From Palsa-504 sp963739615 (GTDB taxonomy: Bacteria > Actinomycetota > Actinomycetes > Streptosporangiales > Streptosporangiaceae), in NCBI GenBank assembly GCA_963739615.1, contig CAVUBD010000037.1:124001-188000 (forward strand): a stretch of DNA of 64,000 nt, in the 5' to 3' direction. The notes under the pieces were generated by a model. That model ran no database searches. It saw nothing but the letters and a program-made list of their open reading frames with translations, and had not been told where the DNA came from. A program made the translations under genes and the position numbers. The number at the start of each line of letters is the position of its first letter. The first letter of the stretch is position 1. Shown piece by piece: positions 1 to 8,091 of this stretch.

Positions 1-1350
1 TACGTCTTCTGCTCCGGGCCGCCGGACAGGCGCGCGGAGCTGGAAGTACTGCTCGACCCTGCCCACCCGGTGGTTCCGTCCCTCGCCGGTCTCTCGTTTC
101 CCGCCAGCCGGTTCGAGCGCGAGTTCCACGACCTGTTCGGCATCATCCCGGACGGGCACCCCTTCCTGCGCCGCCTGGTCCTGCACCAGCACTGGCCGCA
201 GGACTGGCATCCGATGCGCCGCGACGCCGGGCCGCCGCCGCCGATGCGGACCGGTGCCGAGCCGTTCCCCTTCGTCACGGTCGAGGGAGCCGGCGTGTAT
301 GAGATCCCGGTCGGCCCCGTCCACGCCGGGCTCATCGAGCCAGGCCATTTCCGGTTCTCCGTGGTCGGCGAGACAATCCTGAAGATGAAGGCCCGGCTGT
401 GGTTCCTGCACCGCGGCATCGAGCGCCTCTTCCAGGGCCGTGACATCCACGCCGCGACCGAACTCGCCGAGCGCATCTCCGGCGACAGCGCGATCGCCCA
501 CAACCTCGCCTACTGCCTCGCCGTAGAGCGGGCGGGCCAGATCACGGTGCCGGGCGAAGCGGTCTGGCTCCGCGCGATGCTGCTTGAGCTCGAGCGGCTC
601 TATAACCATGTCGCCGATATCGGCGCGCTGTGCAACGACGTCGGCTTCGGGCTCGCCCAGGCCCGGGCACTCATCCTTCGCGAACGCCTGCTGCGCCTGA
701 ACGCCGAGATCACCGGTCACCGCCTGCTCCGCGGCGCGATCCGCCCCGGGCACACCGCCGTGCTGCGGCTCCCCGGCGCCAGCGAACTCGCCGAGATCGG
801 GCGGCACTTCGATGACCTAGTGGAGCTGGCCACTTCTAACACGGTCGTGATGGACCGCTTCAAGGGCACAGCCGTCCTGCCGGCCGGCGACGCGCTCGGC
901 ATGGGCACACTCGGCGTCGTCGCACGCGCGTCCGGGATTGCCCTCGACGCCCGCGTCGCACATCCGTTCGCCTGCCTCGGCAGTACGTTCCGGCCGGCGG
1001 TGCAGGCAGGCGGGGACGTCATGGCGCGCTTCAAGGTCCGAGTCGAGGAGGTGACGACCTCCCTCCGCCTGATCAGCGAACTCGCCGGACAGGCCCGGAC
1101 GCTCTCCGCCGCGGCAGCTCCCAGGACGCCCTGCGGCGGACCAGGACTGGGAATCGCCGAAGGCTGGCGAGGCAGCACCGTGCATCGCGTCGAAGTCACC
1201 AGCGCGGGAATCCTTACCCGCTGCAAGATCGTCGACCCCTCCTTCCTCAACTGGCCCGCGCTATCGGTCGCCCTGGCCGACACGATCGTCCCGGACTTCC
1301 CCCTCGCGAATAAGAGCTTCAACCTCTCCTACGCCGGCAACGACCTCTAA
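1..1350 (+). CDS. Hydrogenase-4/formate hydrogenlyase-like large subunit (HycE/HyfG/Ehr type), 5' end outside window
   Basis: The frame is open from the first base, so the N-terminus lies outside; 449 residues are visible. Near residue 40 EREFHDLFGI matches the 30 kDa NuoC-like domain. From about residue 100 the protein follows the NuoD/HycE 49 kDa fold (GPVHAGLIEPGHFRF, then LHRGIERLFQGRD). In true NiFe subunits the two metal-binding cysteine pairs are Cys-x2-Cys near the start and DPCxxC at the end. Here the equivalents read AERISGDSAIAHN and DPSFLNWPAL, so all four cysteines are missing. The protein should therefore belong to a membrane complex related to complex I (Hyc/Ehr type) that cannot carry a NiFe centre. 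M. tuberculosis has a similar operon, Rv0082-Rv0087, next to the ArsR gene Rv0081. Here too an ArsR gene follows, convergent, overlapping the last 90 bases. Family assignment is firm; the electron donor and acceptor are unknown. Confidence 0.88.
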   Translation, partial: YVFCSGPPDRRAELEVLLDPAHPVVPSLAGLSFPASRFEREFHDLFGIIPDGHPFLRRLVLHQHWPQDWHPMRRDAGPPPPMRTGAEPFPFVTVEGAGVYEIPVGPVHAGLIEPGHFRFSVVGETILKMKARLWFLHRGIERLFQGRDIHAATELAERISGDSAIAHNLAYCLAVERAGQITVPGEAVWLRAMLLELERLYNHVADIGALCNDVGFGLAQARALILRERLLRLNAEITGHRLLRGAIRPGHTAVLRLPGASELAEIGRHFDDLVELATSNTVVMDRFKGTAVLPAGDALGMGTLGVVARASGIALDARVAHPFACLGSTFRPAVQAGGDVMARFKVRVEEVTTSLRLISELAGQARTLSAAAAPRTPCGGPGLGIAEGWRGSTVHRVEVTSAGILTRCKIVDPSFLNWPALSVALADTIVPDFPLANKSFNLSYAGNDL

Positions 1351-1680
1351 GCGCGGGGAGGCGCGCAGGTCGTCGAGCAGCTCGGCCTGTCCCGACAACA
1401 TCCCGGTGAGGATCAGCCGCGCTACTGCCAGCAGCTCAGCCACGTGCGGGCTGGTCAGCGAGTAACGCACGCTGGAGCCCTCCTTGCGGGCCGTGACGAG
1501 GCCGGCCCGGCGCAGTACCGCCAGCTGCTGCGACAGGTGCGAGGGCTCGATACCCACCTCCGGCAGCATCTCCGCCACCGCGTACTCGCGCTCGCTGAGC
1601 AACTCCAGCACCCGGATCCGGGCCGGATGACCCAGCGTCTTGAAGAACTCCGCCTTCAGCTGGTACAGCGGCGCACTCAC
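1261..1680 (-). CDS. ArsR/SmtB-family winged-helix regulator, Rv0081-like
   Basis: A 139-residue protein from a GTG start, with AGGGAGG seven bases upstream. The N-terminus (LKAEFFKTLGHPARIRVLELL) and the recognition region (PSHLSQQLAVLRRAGLVTARKEG) are classic ArsR HTH. From memory it closely resembles M. tuberculosis Rv0081, the hypoxia-linked regulator beside the hyc-like operon, and the same neighbourhood holds here. No CxC metal site typical of metal-sensing ArsR proteins is seen. The C-terminal 25-30 residues run past the usual family end and overlap the 3' end of the convergent hydrogenase-like gene, so this tail may be a by-product of an open antisense frame. It probably controls that complex in response to redox or oxygen state (inference). 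Confidence 0.85.
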   Translation of the reverse strand: MSAPLYQLKAEFFKTLGHPARIRVLELLSEREYAVAEMLPEVGIEPSHLSQQLAVLRRAGLVTARKEGSSVRYSLTSPHVAELLAVARLILTGMLSGQAELLDDLRASPRLEVVAGVGEVEALIREGEVRDDRVGQGDR

Positions 1681-1904
1681 CCAGCAGCCTCCCTAGCCCA
1701 GGCGCCCGCATGACCCGCCGGTGCCCGGGAGCCCGCACCCGCCAGCCCGGCGACCGTACCGGTCCTGTTCTCACGCGCGGCAATTGACCATGTTAACAAC
1801 AAGCCGGACTCCAGGCCCCGCCGCGACCAGCGGGCGGGCCGCGTACGGCCGCCGTCGGCCCGGGCCTGCGCCGTGGACGCGAAGTAGCCCAGCCATCACA
1901 TTTC

Positions 1905-1932
1905 GTAAGATATTAGAAGTAAGATATTAGAA
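1905..1932. repeat. Perfect 14-bp AT-rich tandem direct repeat upstream of the roadblock gene
   Basis: The unit GTAAGATATTAGAA occurs twice back to back (1905-1918 and 1919-1932), 97 bases before the start codon at 2029. It stands out in very GC-rich surroundings. Two tandem units 14 bp apart suggest a regulator-binding direct repeat or overlapping -10-like elements. The rest of 1681-2028 holds no gene that I can support; TTGACC near 1787 may be a -35 element. Confidence 0.6.
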
Positions 1933-2028
1933 TATGCCAACTTTGGCAGTGAAGAAGGAAGGCATTCGCTAATCTTGCCCTCACTTATCCTGGGCGGGAT
2001 CGCCCGCGTGTCTGGAGGGGATTGGCGT

Positions 2029-2400
2029 ATGAACATCGAAACGGCTCTCAAGGAAGCGATGAACATCGAGGGCGCCCTAGGTGCGGCGCTGGTCGACTGG
2101 GAGAGCGGGATGCCACTCGGCACCCTGGGCGGCGGCAAGTACCTGGACCTGGAACTGGCGGCCGCGGGTAACACCGAAGTGGTCCGGACCAAGATGCGCA
2201 CCATGCAGTCGCTCAGCCTGAACGACACGATCGAGGACATCCTCATCACGATGGGCAAGCAGTACCACCTGATCCGGCCGCTGGCGAACGCGGACGGCGC
2301 GCACAACCTTTTCCTCTACCTCGTGCTCGACCGGTCGAAGGCGAACCTGGCCCTCGCCCGTCATTACCTGAAGCGGGTAGGGAACGACCTAGACGTCTGA
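2029..2400 (+). CDS. Roadblock/LC7-domain protein
   Basis: A 123-residue protein. I chose ATG 2029 because GGAGGGG lies seven bases upstream; the frame is open for 18 codons before it but without support. Sequence and length fit the Roadblock/LC7 (MglB-like) fold: one alpha/beta domain with the family-typical GALGAALVDWESGMPLGTL near the start. Such proteins act as dimers on small Ras-like GTPases, and in actinomycetes they often occur in conservons (kinase, roadblock, DUF742, GTPase). None of those partners is adjacent here, so it is a solitary copy. A tandem repeat at 1905-1932 may control it. Confidence 0.78.
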   Translation: MNIETALKEAMNIEGALGAALVDWESGMPLGTLGGGKYLDLELAAAGNTEVVRTKMRTMQSLSLNDTIEDILITMGKQYHLIRPLANADGAHNLFLYLVLDRSKANLALARHYLKRVGNDLDV

Positions 2401-2455
2401 CCCCAGATTTCCCTGTCGGGTTTCCAGAACTCGGCCACTGTGGTCGACCTGCGGT

Positions 2456-2644
2456 CATCCGGCGGCCCTGATCGTCTGGGGCCAGCAGGACTTCGCCTTC
2501 CGTGAGAACGCCCGCCGGCGGTTCGAGCAGGCCTTCCCCAACCACCGCACGGTGCTCCTGCCTGACGCCTCGCACTTCCTCCAGGAGGACGCGGGCGACC
2601 AGATAGCCGCCGAGTTCAAGGCATTTCACCGTCAGACCCGATGA
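2456..2644 (+). pseudogene. C-terminal fragment of an alpha/beta hydrolase (haloalkane dehalogenase-like)
   Basis: One frame, ending in TGA at 2642-2644, encodes about 60 residues matching the end of haloalkane dehalogenase-type hydrolases: ALIVWGQQDFAF with the late acidic residue, then LLPDASHFLQEDAGDQIA with the catalytic histidine. There is no start codon or N-terminal half (nucleophile elbow, oxyanion hole), so only a relic of the gene remains. Its end overlaps the end of the convergent GGDEF gene by 29 bases. Confidence 0.65.
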
Positions 2645-3566
2645 CGCTGCTCGGCACGGACGTCGGCTCGTAGCCGTTCGCCGCCGATTCCGGAGCGGGG
2701 GCGGGGACGTCGAGGGCCACCGGGCCGGCGAGCTCGACCCGGTTCCTGCCGTGCCGCTTCGCCAGGTACAGGGCCGCATCGGCGAGTCGTTCGAGCCGGT
2801 CCAGCGTGCTTGCGTGTTCCGGGAAGCCGCCAGCACCGATGGAGGCCGTGACCGTCACGTCGGTGCCCGGGACGGAGATCTCGGCGATCGCGGCGCGGAT
2901 GCGCTCGGCGATCTCGAGCGCCGCGGCGATCTCGGTGTCGGGCAGCAGGACCGCGAATTCCTCGCCGCCGTTACGGCCGGCGAAGTCCCGGTTCCGCAGG
3001 ACGCTCCGCAGCACGGCACCGACGTTGGCGAGGACCTGGTCTCCCACCGCATGACCGCGCTGATCATTGACCTGCTTGAAGTGGTCGAGATCGAGCAGGA
3101 GCAGCGCAAGCGGCGAGCCCGTGGTCGAGGCCTGCGCGAACATCCGCTTCAGGGCGTCGGTGACGGCCCGTTTGTTGGGCAGCCCGGTGAGACCGTCGGT
3201 CGCGGCGCGGATCTCCGCGACGGCGAGGTTACGAAGGTTGGCCAGGACGGGCGCCGCCTGGCTGACGGACTCACGGATCCGATCTTCCTCGGCCTCGGTG
3301 TAGGGCCCAGCTCGGCTGAGCAGGACGGATCCGATTACCTCGCCTCCGACGATGAGCGGAACGCATGAGGAGGCGCCGGCACACGGGGCGCACACCGGAC
3401 ACGAAAGCAAGGCGGGCCGTGCTTCGTTCTCATGGTGCGTCCGGCCGGACCGCACCGCGAGACATGAGCGAGGCTCCGCGCCGCGCAGCGTCTTGGCCAG
3501 CGGCGAGCCGTTCACCAAGGGCGTGACCGCTTCCAGCCGGTCAGCGCTGTTGTTCCGGTTCAGCAC
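2616..3566 (-). CDS. GAF-GGDEF diguanylate cyclase, N-terminally truncated
   Basis: Makes cyclic di-GMP from two GTP. The C-terminal half is a full GGDEF domain: DGLTGLPNKRA, LLLLDLDHFKQVND, then the active-site GGEEF. RNRD lies five residues before GGEEF and is a proper RxxD inhibitory site. Upstream is a GAF-like region with clustered cysteines (CPVCAPCAG). The first usable start is GTG 3566 and has no Shine-Dalgarno sequence. The same frame stays open upstream to about 3890 and encodes a plausible helical linker and a transmembrane segment (near 3700-3764, GASLAGIIAGVLLLLSGI), yet contains no ATG or GTG. The original membrane-anchored N-terminus has been lost, apparently by fusion to the hydrolase remnant at 3771-3988. 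The catalytic domain looks intact, but expression is doubtful. Confidence 0.72.
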   Translation of the reverse strand: MLNRNNSADRLEAVTPLVNGSPLAKTLRGAEPRSCLAVRSGRTHHENEARPALLSCPVCAPCAGASSCVPLIVGGEVIGSVLLSRAGPYTEAEEDRIRESVSQAAPVLANLRNLAVAEIRAATDGLTGLPNKRAVTDALKRMFAQASTTGSPLALLLLDLDHFKQVNDQRGHAVGDQVLANVGAVLRSVLRNRDFAGRNGGEEFAVLLPDTEIAAALEIAERIRAAIAEISVPGTDVTVTASIGAGGFPEHASTLDRLERLADAALYLAKRHGRNRVELAGPVALDVPAPAPESAANGYEPTSVPSSVIGSDGEMP

Positions 3567-3770
3567 TACGGCAGTGGTCGTCGCGAGGGTACGCTCAAGG
3601 TGCTGCTGGAGCAGTCGGTGCGCTTCGTCCTCGTCGTTCGCGATCTGCAGGGTGTCGGCGAACTCCGCCTGATCCTGGCGGGGCTCCAGGTGCCGGCGGA
3701 TGCGGCGGATCCCGGAGAGCAGCAGCAGGACGCCGGCGATGATGCCGGCCAGCGACGCGCCGACGCGGGT

Positions 3771-3988
3771 CCTCGTCGACGACCGGGACCATGGCGGGCG
3801 GCTTGCCCTCGAACCGGGCGAGCCTGTCCGCGTCGAACATCTCGGCGAAACTGTCGAGGTACATCTCCTTGACCGCGGAGAAGCCGTGGGCCATCACCAC
3901 CGCCGGGGCGGGGCTGTGCTCAGCCGGCGTAGAACCAGCCCCGCAGCATGACGCCCTCGGCGTTGAATTCGATGTCGCGTCGAGCCAT
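3771..3988 (-). pseudogene. Alpha/beta hydrolase remnant (frameshift plus internal deletion)
   Basis: From ATG 3988 the frame reads MARRDIEFNAEGVMLRGWFY and then hits a stop. One frame over it continues as PAPAVVMAHGFSAVKEMYL, the usual N-terminal strand with the oxyanion HGF motif. Soon afterwards it jumps to FEGKPPAMVPVVDEDP, which appears to belong to a later part of the same family, so most of the catalytic core is missing. The remnant then runs straight into the truncated GGDEF gene, and the junction near 3770 marks the deletion. It is not expected to make a functional enzyme. Confidence 0.6.
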
Positions 3989-4101
3989 CTCCATCGCCTC
4001 CCGGATCTTGGCCACCTGAGATGGGCGGGATCAGTCCAGCCCATGAGGTCACCGTAAACCCGGGTTCCGGTCTCCGCCGTCTCAGCTTGAACAGCAGTGG
4101 C

Positions 4102-5040
4102 TCAGCTGGGGCCGATGGTCGCGTTGCCGAGCGCGGCGTCCATGTAGACCTCCTGGTGGCTGTTCACGTTGATGGCGTTGCACGTCATCTCCAGCTGCGA
4201 GGCGCCTTGCAGGTCTAGGTGAACGGACTGCGGATGGTCAAGCGAGACCGTGATCGGGTCGCCGATCTGAGTGGAGCCATCCTTGAGGAACGTGATGGTC
4301 ATCGTGTTGCCTGCCGCGTTCGCGGCGTTGCTGGGGATGCCTATCACCGTCGTCAGGAATTTGTAGTTCGCGACGTCATAGACCATGTTCGCCTGGTTGC
4401 CGGATGTGTCGCAGGTGAAACCCACGCTGTTCTGATAGGTAGTGGCGCCGATTTGCTCCGGGCCATCCGACACGCTGCTGATTTCGGTTTGATTCAGCGG
4501 AGTCAGGGCGGACAGGTTGGCGACCACGGCCCCGGCACCGCCGCCGCCGGCCGCGATCGTGCTCGATGACGTCCCGGGGGACAGGCTTGCTCCCGGGCTC
4601 GTCCCCGCCGTCGTGCCGGGGCTCGCGGCAGGGCTCGACGAGGTGCTAGGCGGACTTGGACGCGGGCTGCTGGCGGAGGCACTGGGCGTGGTGGTGCTCT
4701 TGGCCGCGGCCGGGGCGGCCTTCGACCGGTTGAGCAGGAGCACGACGACGGCGAGTATGGCCGCCAGCAGCAAGGCCAGCAGCAGGATCACGATCACGCG
4801 ATGACCGCGGCCCTTCGGCGGCCTGCCGTTAGGCCGATCGTAAGGCCGTGCGTCGTCCCGGCCGGCGTCATAGCGGCTGGCGATCACCTCGGCGTGACGG
4901 GTCGGCTCGCCGCCGGACTGCATGGCGTTGGTGTCATACGGCACGACCTCTCCGTCCTGCCGCCGCCACCCGCCGCCACCCTGCCGATGTGCGCCCCTGG
5001 CGTCATCGCCTCTGGCGTATCTCGGATCTTCGCCGCTCAT
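4102..5040 (-). CDS. Single-pass membrane protein with extracellular NPCBM-like domain
   Basis: 312 residues from ATG 5040, chosen for GAGGGGAGA seven bases upstream (an ATG six codons earlier lacks this). Layout: a charged cytoplasmic N-terminus of about 80 residues; one strongly hydrophobic helix (VIVILLLALLLAAILAVVVL); a long Ser/Thr/Pro/Ala linker of about 70 residues; and a C-terminal domain of about 130 residues with regular beta character and two cysteines (FTCDTSGN, LEMTCNAI). The last part resembles the NPCBM/NEW2 carbohydrate-binding fold. It would sit outside the cell on a wall-spanning stalk and may bind wall or surface sugars (inference). It lies 21 bases downstream of the DUF4282 gene in the same operon. 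Confidence 0.62.
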   Translation of the reverse strand: MSGEDPRYARGDDARGAHRQGGGGWRRQDGEVVPYDTNAMQSGGEPTRHAEVIASRYDAGRDDARPYDRPNGRPPKGRGHRVIVILLLALLLAAILAVVVLLLNRSKAAPAAAKSTTTPSASASSPRPSPPSTSSSPAASPGTTAGTSPGASLSPGTSSSTIAAGGGGAGAVVANLSALTPLNQTEISSVSDGPEQIGATTYQNSVGFTCDTSGNQANMVYDVANYKFLTTVIGIPSNAANAAGNTMTITFLKDGSTQIGDPITVSLDHPQSVHLDLQGASQLEMTCNAINVNSHQEVYMDAALGNATIGPS

Positions 5041-5061
5041 CGCGGAATCTCCCCTCAAGCC

Positions 5062-5586
5062 CTAGCGGATTTCGCCGCGGTCGCGCAGTTCCCTGATGTC
5101 TTCGGCGACGCGGAAGACCACGATGAAGCCCTCAAGGATGAGCCGCCAGAAGGCCATGACGAAGATGATGAACAGCGGATCTCCGATGACAAGCGTCAGG
5201 AAGCCGAACATCGGGCTCGCGTTGAACGCGCCGATCGTGAACACGAGCGCGCTCAGGCTCGTCATGATCAGTATCAGTGCGTAGAGCACTTTTATGATCT
5301 TGGTGGTAACGAACGAAGTGAAGCTGAAGTCGAACAATGCGCTGAGGAAGCCCGTCGAGTCCGCAGCCTTTCGCCGCGTGCCCGGCCGGCTAGCGGCCGT
5401 AGGCGGCGCTAATCCCGGGTCGCCCATCCCGGGTTGACCCATCCCGGCACCGTAATACTGCTCCCCGGGATACTGCTCCCCGGGATACTGACCCGCGGAA
5501 TATTGCCCGCCAGAATACTGCTCGTCGGCGCCGTAGCCTCGGCTCCAGTCATCTGGTCGGCCTCGGCTTGATGATTGTCCGGACAC
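5062..5586 (-). CDS. DUF4282 domain membrane protein
   Basis: 174 residues from GTG 5586 with GGGGGGA five bases upstream. The N-terminal 75 residues are polar and repetitive (GGQYSAGQYPGEQYPGEQYY). The rest is the DUF4282 unit: the conserved FLSALFDFSFTSFVTTKIIK entry, two hydrophobic helices around IIKVLYALILIMTSLSALVF and PLFIIFVMAFWRLILEGFIV, and the acidic end VAEDIRELRD. DUF4282 proteins are small two-helix membrane proteins of unknown role, common in actinomycetes. It is the first gene of a two-gene operon with the NPCBM-like protein. Confidence 0.8.
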   Translation of the reverse strand: MSGQSSSRGRPDDWSRGYGADEQYSGGQYSAGQYPGEQYPGEQYYGAGMGQPGMGDPGLAPPTAASRPGTRRKAADSTGFLSALFDFSFTSFVTTKIIKVLYALILIMTSLSALVFTIGAFNASPMFGFLTLVIGDPLFIIFVMAFWRLILEGFIVVFRVAEDIRELRDRGEIR

Positions 5587-6174
5587 GCGCGTCCCCCCAA
5601 GGGAAATTGAGCCACATCACGGCGGCGGGCCTCGCCCACTACCACAAGATGAGACGCGCGAGCATGGCAGTCAGATGACTGACTACGCTGTCACGAATAA
5701 ATAACTTTCAGAAAAGTCGTAAATATCAGCATTTCGGCACATGTATGCAGATATGCGGTCCAAGGTAAGCTATTTCCCGATCCCTGATCCCGATGCTGGC
5801 CCGGCACGGCCAATGCCACCTAGCTTGCCGATGGCAGGGATGCTCAGGCGTGCCGTCTCCTCAGGGCAAACAGGCATCGCTGCGGTCAGTCAGGCGGTCC
5901 CGCGACCGGATCGCGGTACCTGACGGGCTGGTGAGAAACCAGAGGCGGGCAAAGCAATCTGCTGCGACACTAACTGGCCCCCAGGCCGCCCGCGCCCCCA
6001 GGCCGCCCGCGCTCACGACCGCCAGCAACCACCGACCGGCAGCACGACCGCCCGCGCCCACGACCGTCCGGCTGGGCCAGCCCGGCACGGCGCGCGGTTG
6101 ACAGCAGGAAATCAACACCCGTAGAGTTCTGTCGGTGAAGGAATTCAATGTTTGTTGAGTTATGGAGGCCCGGC
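5587..6174. other. Intergenic region between divergent operons
   Basis: About 590 bases without a gene I can support. The stretch near 5690-5775 is AT-rich (aaataactttcag, aaatatcagcattt) and probably holds the promoter of the DUF4282 operon and perhaps of the ABC operon. 5900-6100 is very GC-rich, with repeated gccc/cgcccg runs that open frames on both strands by composition only. Confidence 0.5.
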
Positions 6175-7248
6175 GTGTGGGCGATGATCGTCAAGGAGTT
6201 CCGGGAGCTCAGGCGAGACCGGCGGACGATGGCGATGATGATCGTCTTGCCCGTCGTCTTGCTGGTGGTCTTCGGCTACGCCGCCAACTTCAAGGTCCAT
6301 GACATCCCGGTCGTCGTGACCGGCCCCGGTGCCCAGCAGGCGGCCTCGCTGCTGCACGCGCCGACGTTCCACGTCGCCGAGGTCGATCCCGCCGCAGGCG
6401 AGGCCGCCGCCCAGGCGCGACTGCGGGACGGCCGCGCCGTGGTCGCGGTCGTCACCGGCGGCGCCAGCCCGCTGGTGCTGCTCGACGGGACGCAGCTGTT
6501 CTCGGCGCAAACGGCGCAGGGCGCGCTGGCCAAGATGGTGGCGGCGGCGGGCTCGCCTGCCGTCCAGGTGCGGATCCTCTACAACCCGGACCTGACGACC
6601 TCGTGGGTGATGGTGCCGGGGCTGGCGGGCCTGATCCTGGTCTTCATCGGCACGCTGATCACCAGCCTGGGAGTCGTCCGGGAGCGGCAGTCCGGCACCC
6701 TGGAACAGCTCGCGGTCATGCCCTTCCGCGCCTGGGACGTCATCGCCGGCAAGATCGCGCCGTACCTGATCGTGGCCGCGGTCGATCTCGTCCTCATCGT
6801 CGTCATCGGCATGGCCGTCTTCCACGTGCCCTTCACCGGCAACGTCGCCGTCTTCGCCCTGGGGGCCGCCCTGTTCCTGCTGGTGACCCTCGGCATGGGC
6901 GTCCTGATCTCGACGGTTTCGCAGAACCAGGGCCAGGCCATCCAGCTCGCGTTCATGATCATCCTGCCGCAGGTGCTGCTGTCGGGGCTGATCTTCCCGG
7001 TGTCCTCCATGGGCGCGGGCGTACGGTGGATCTCCTACGTGCTCCCGCTCACGTACTTCATCGACATCAGCCGGGGCGTGATGCTCAAGGCGGAGCCGAT
7101 TTCCGCCCTGTGGGAGCCGTTCGGGCTGCTGGCCCTGCTCGCCGTCCTCGTGCTCGGCCTGGCGATCATCAGGTTCCGCCGCGATCTCGCGCCGGGCAGC
7201 CCCAAGGCGCAAGCACCGGCGCGCACCAGGGAGCCGGCCGCGCTATGA
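6175..7248 (+). CDS. ABC-2 type transporter permease
   Basis: The membrane part of an ABC exporter. An N-terminal helix follows VKEFRELRRDRRTMAMM. A loop of about 130 residues comes next, then five hydrophobic segments including MVPGLAGLILVFIGTLITSL, LIVAAVDLVLIVVIGMAVF and a C-terminal helix. The ERQSGTLEQLAVMPFRAWD coupling-helix motif is typical of ABC-2 (YhhJ/YadH-like) permeases. GTG 6175 has GGAGG at 6164-6168, six bases upstream, and is preferred; ATG 6148 in the same frame has a weaker GAAGGAA only four bases away. Its stop overlaps the next start (ATGA at 7245), so the two are translationally coupled. Substrate unknown; the TetR gene at the operon end suggests drug or toxic-compound efflux. 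Confidence 0.85.
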   Translation: MWAMIVKEFRELRRDRRTMAMMIVLPVVLLVVFGYAANFKVHDIPVVVTGPGAQQAASLLHAPTFHVAEVDPAAGEAAAQARLRDGRAVVAVVTGGASPLVLLDGTQLFSAQTAQGALAKMVAAAGSPAVQVRILYNPDLTTSWVMVPGLAGLILVFIGTLITSLGVVRERQSGTLEQLAVMPFRAWDVIAGKIAPYLIVAAVDLVLIVVIGMAVFHVPFTGNVAVFALGAALFLLVTLGMGVLISTVSQNQGQAIQLAFMIILPQVLLSGLIFPVSSMGAGVRWISYVLPLTYFIDISRGVMLKAEPISALWEPFGLLALLAVLVLGLAIIRFRRDLAPGSPKAQAPARTREPAAL

Positions 7249-8087
7249 GCTGGGGACTGGAGGACGTCGGCGTCCACCGCGGCCGCAGTGTCGCCCTCGC
7301 GGGGGTCACGGTACCCGTCGATCCCGCTCGCATCACGGTCGTGGTCGGCGGGGACGGCGCCGGCAAATCCACCTGCCTGGCCGTGCTGGTCGGGCTGCTT
7401 GAACCCGACGCGGGTACCGTGCGCCGCCCCGCGAAGGAGCGCATCGGGTACGTCCCGGCCACTGCGGGCCTGTACGCGGACCTGACCGTTCAGGAGAATC
7501 TCGACTTCACCGCCGACGCCTACCGCCTGTCCGGCCCCGAGCGCAGCCGCCTGGTCGACCGGATCGTCGAACGGGTGGGGCTGGCGGGCGCGCGCCGGCG
7601 CCTCGGCGGGCAGCTGTCCGGCGGGATGCAGCGCAAGCTGGCCGTGGGAATGGCCCTGCTGCACTCACCCGAGTTGCTGGTCCTCGACGAGCCGACCACC
7701 GGCGTCGATCCGGTGAGCCGGGCGGAGCTCTGGCGGCTTATCTCCGGGGCGGCGGTGGCAGGCGCCGCCGTCGTCGTCAGCACGACCTACGTGAACGAGG
7801 CGGCCCGCGCGGCCTGCGTGGTCCTGCTTGAAGCCGGGAAAGTGGTCGCGAGCGGCTCGCCGGAAGACATCCTCCACGCCATCCCCGGTGCGCTCGGCAC
7901 CGCCAGGGGAAACGACCGCCCCGCCCCCCTGTCGTGGCGGCGGGGCGCCAGCTGGCGGGTATGGGCTCCGACGGGCAGGCTCCCGGACGGCGTGCAGCCG
8001 GTACCGCCCGACTTCGAAGACGCCGTGGTCGTCGCCGCGCTCGCCAGCGAGCCCGCGAGCGTTCGAGATAGGGAAGTAGGGAGGTAG
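7245..8087 (+). CDS. ABC transporter ATP-binding protein (first of a pair)
   Basis: 280 residues; ATG 7245 overlaps the permease stop by four bases. Walker A is GGDGAGKST (residue 35 on), the Q-loop is weak, the signature is LSGGMQRK, and Walker B is LLVLDEPTTGVDP. The switch histidine position reads VVVSTTYVNEA rather than TTH, so it may hydrolyse ATP unusually. It follows the YhhJ/YbhF arrangement of two ABC ATPases with one ABC-2 permease. It is probably cytoplasmic and pairs with the ATPase encoded just downstream. Confidence 0.85.
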   Translation: MSWGLEDVGVHRGRSVALAGVTVPVDPARITVVVGGDGAGKSTCLAVLVGLLEPDAGTVRRPAKERIGYVPATAGLYADLTVQENLDFTADAYRLSGPERSRLVDRIVERVGLAGARRRLGGQLSGGMQRKLAVGMALLHSPELLVLDEPTTGVDPVSRAELWRLISGAAVAGAAVVVSTTYVNEAARAACVVLLEAGKVVASGSPEDILHAIPGALGTARGNDRPAPLSWRRGASWRVWAPTGRLPDGVQPVPPDFEDAVVVAALASEPASVRDREVGR

Positions 8088-8091
8088 CCCG

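Noticed and set aside
5741..6148. Short open frames in the 5.6-6.1 kb gap
   Set aside because: No ribosome sites, no similarity, and composition typical of non-coding GC-rich DNA.
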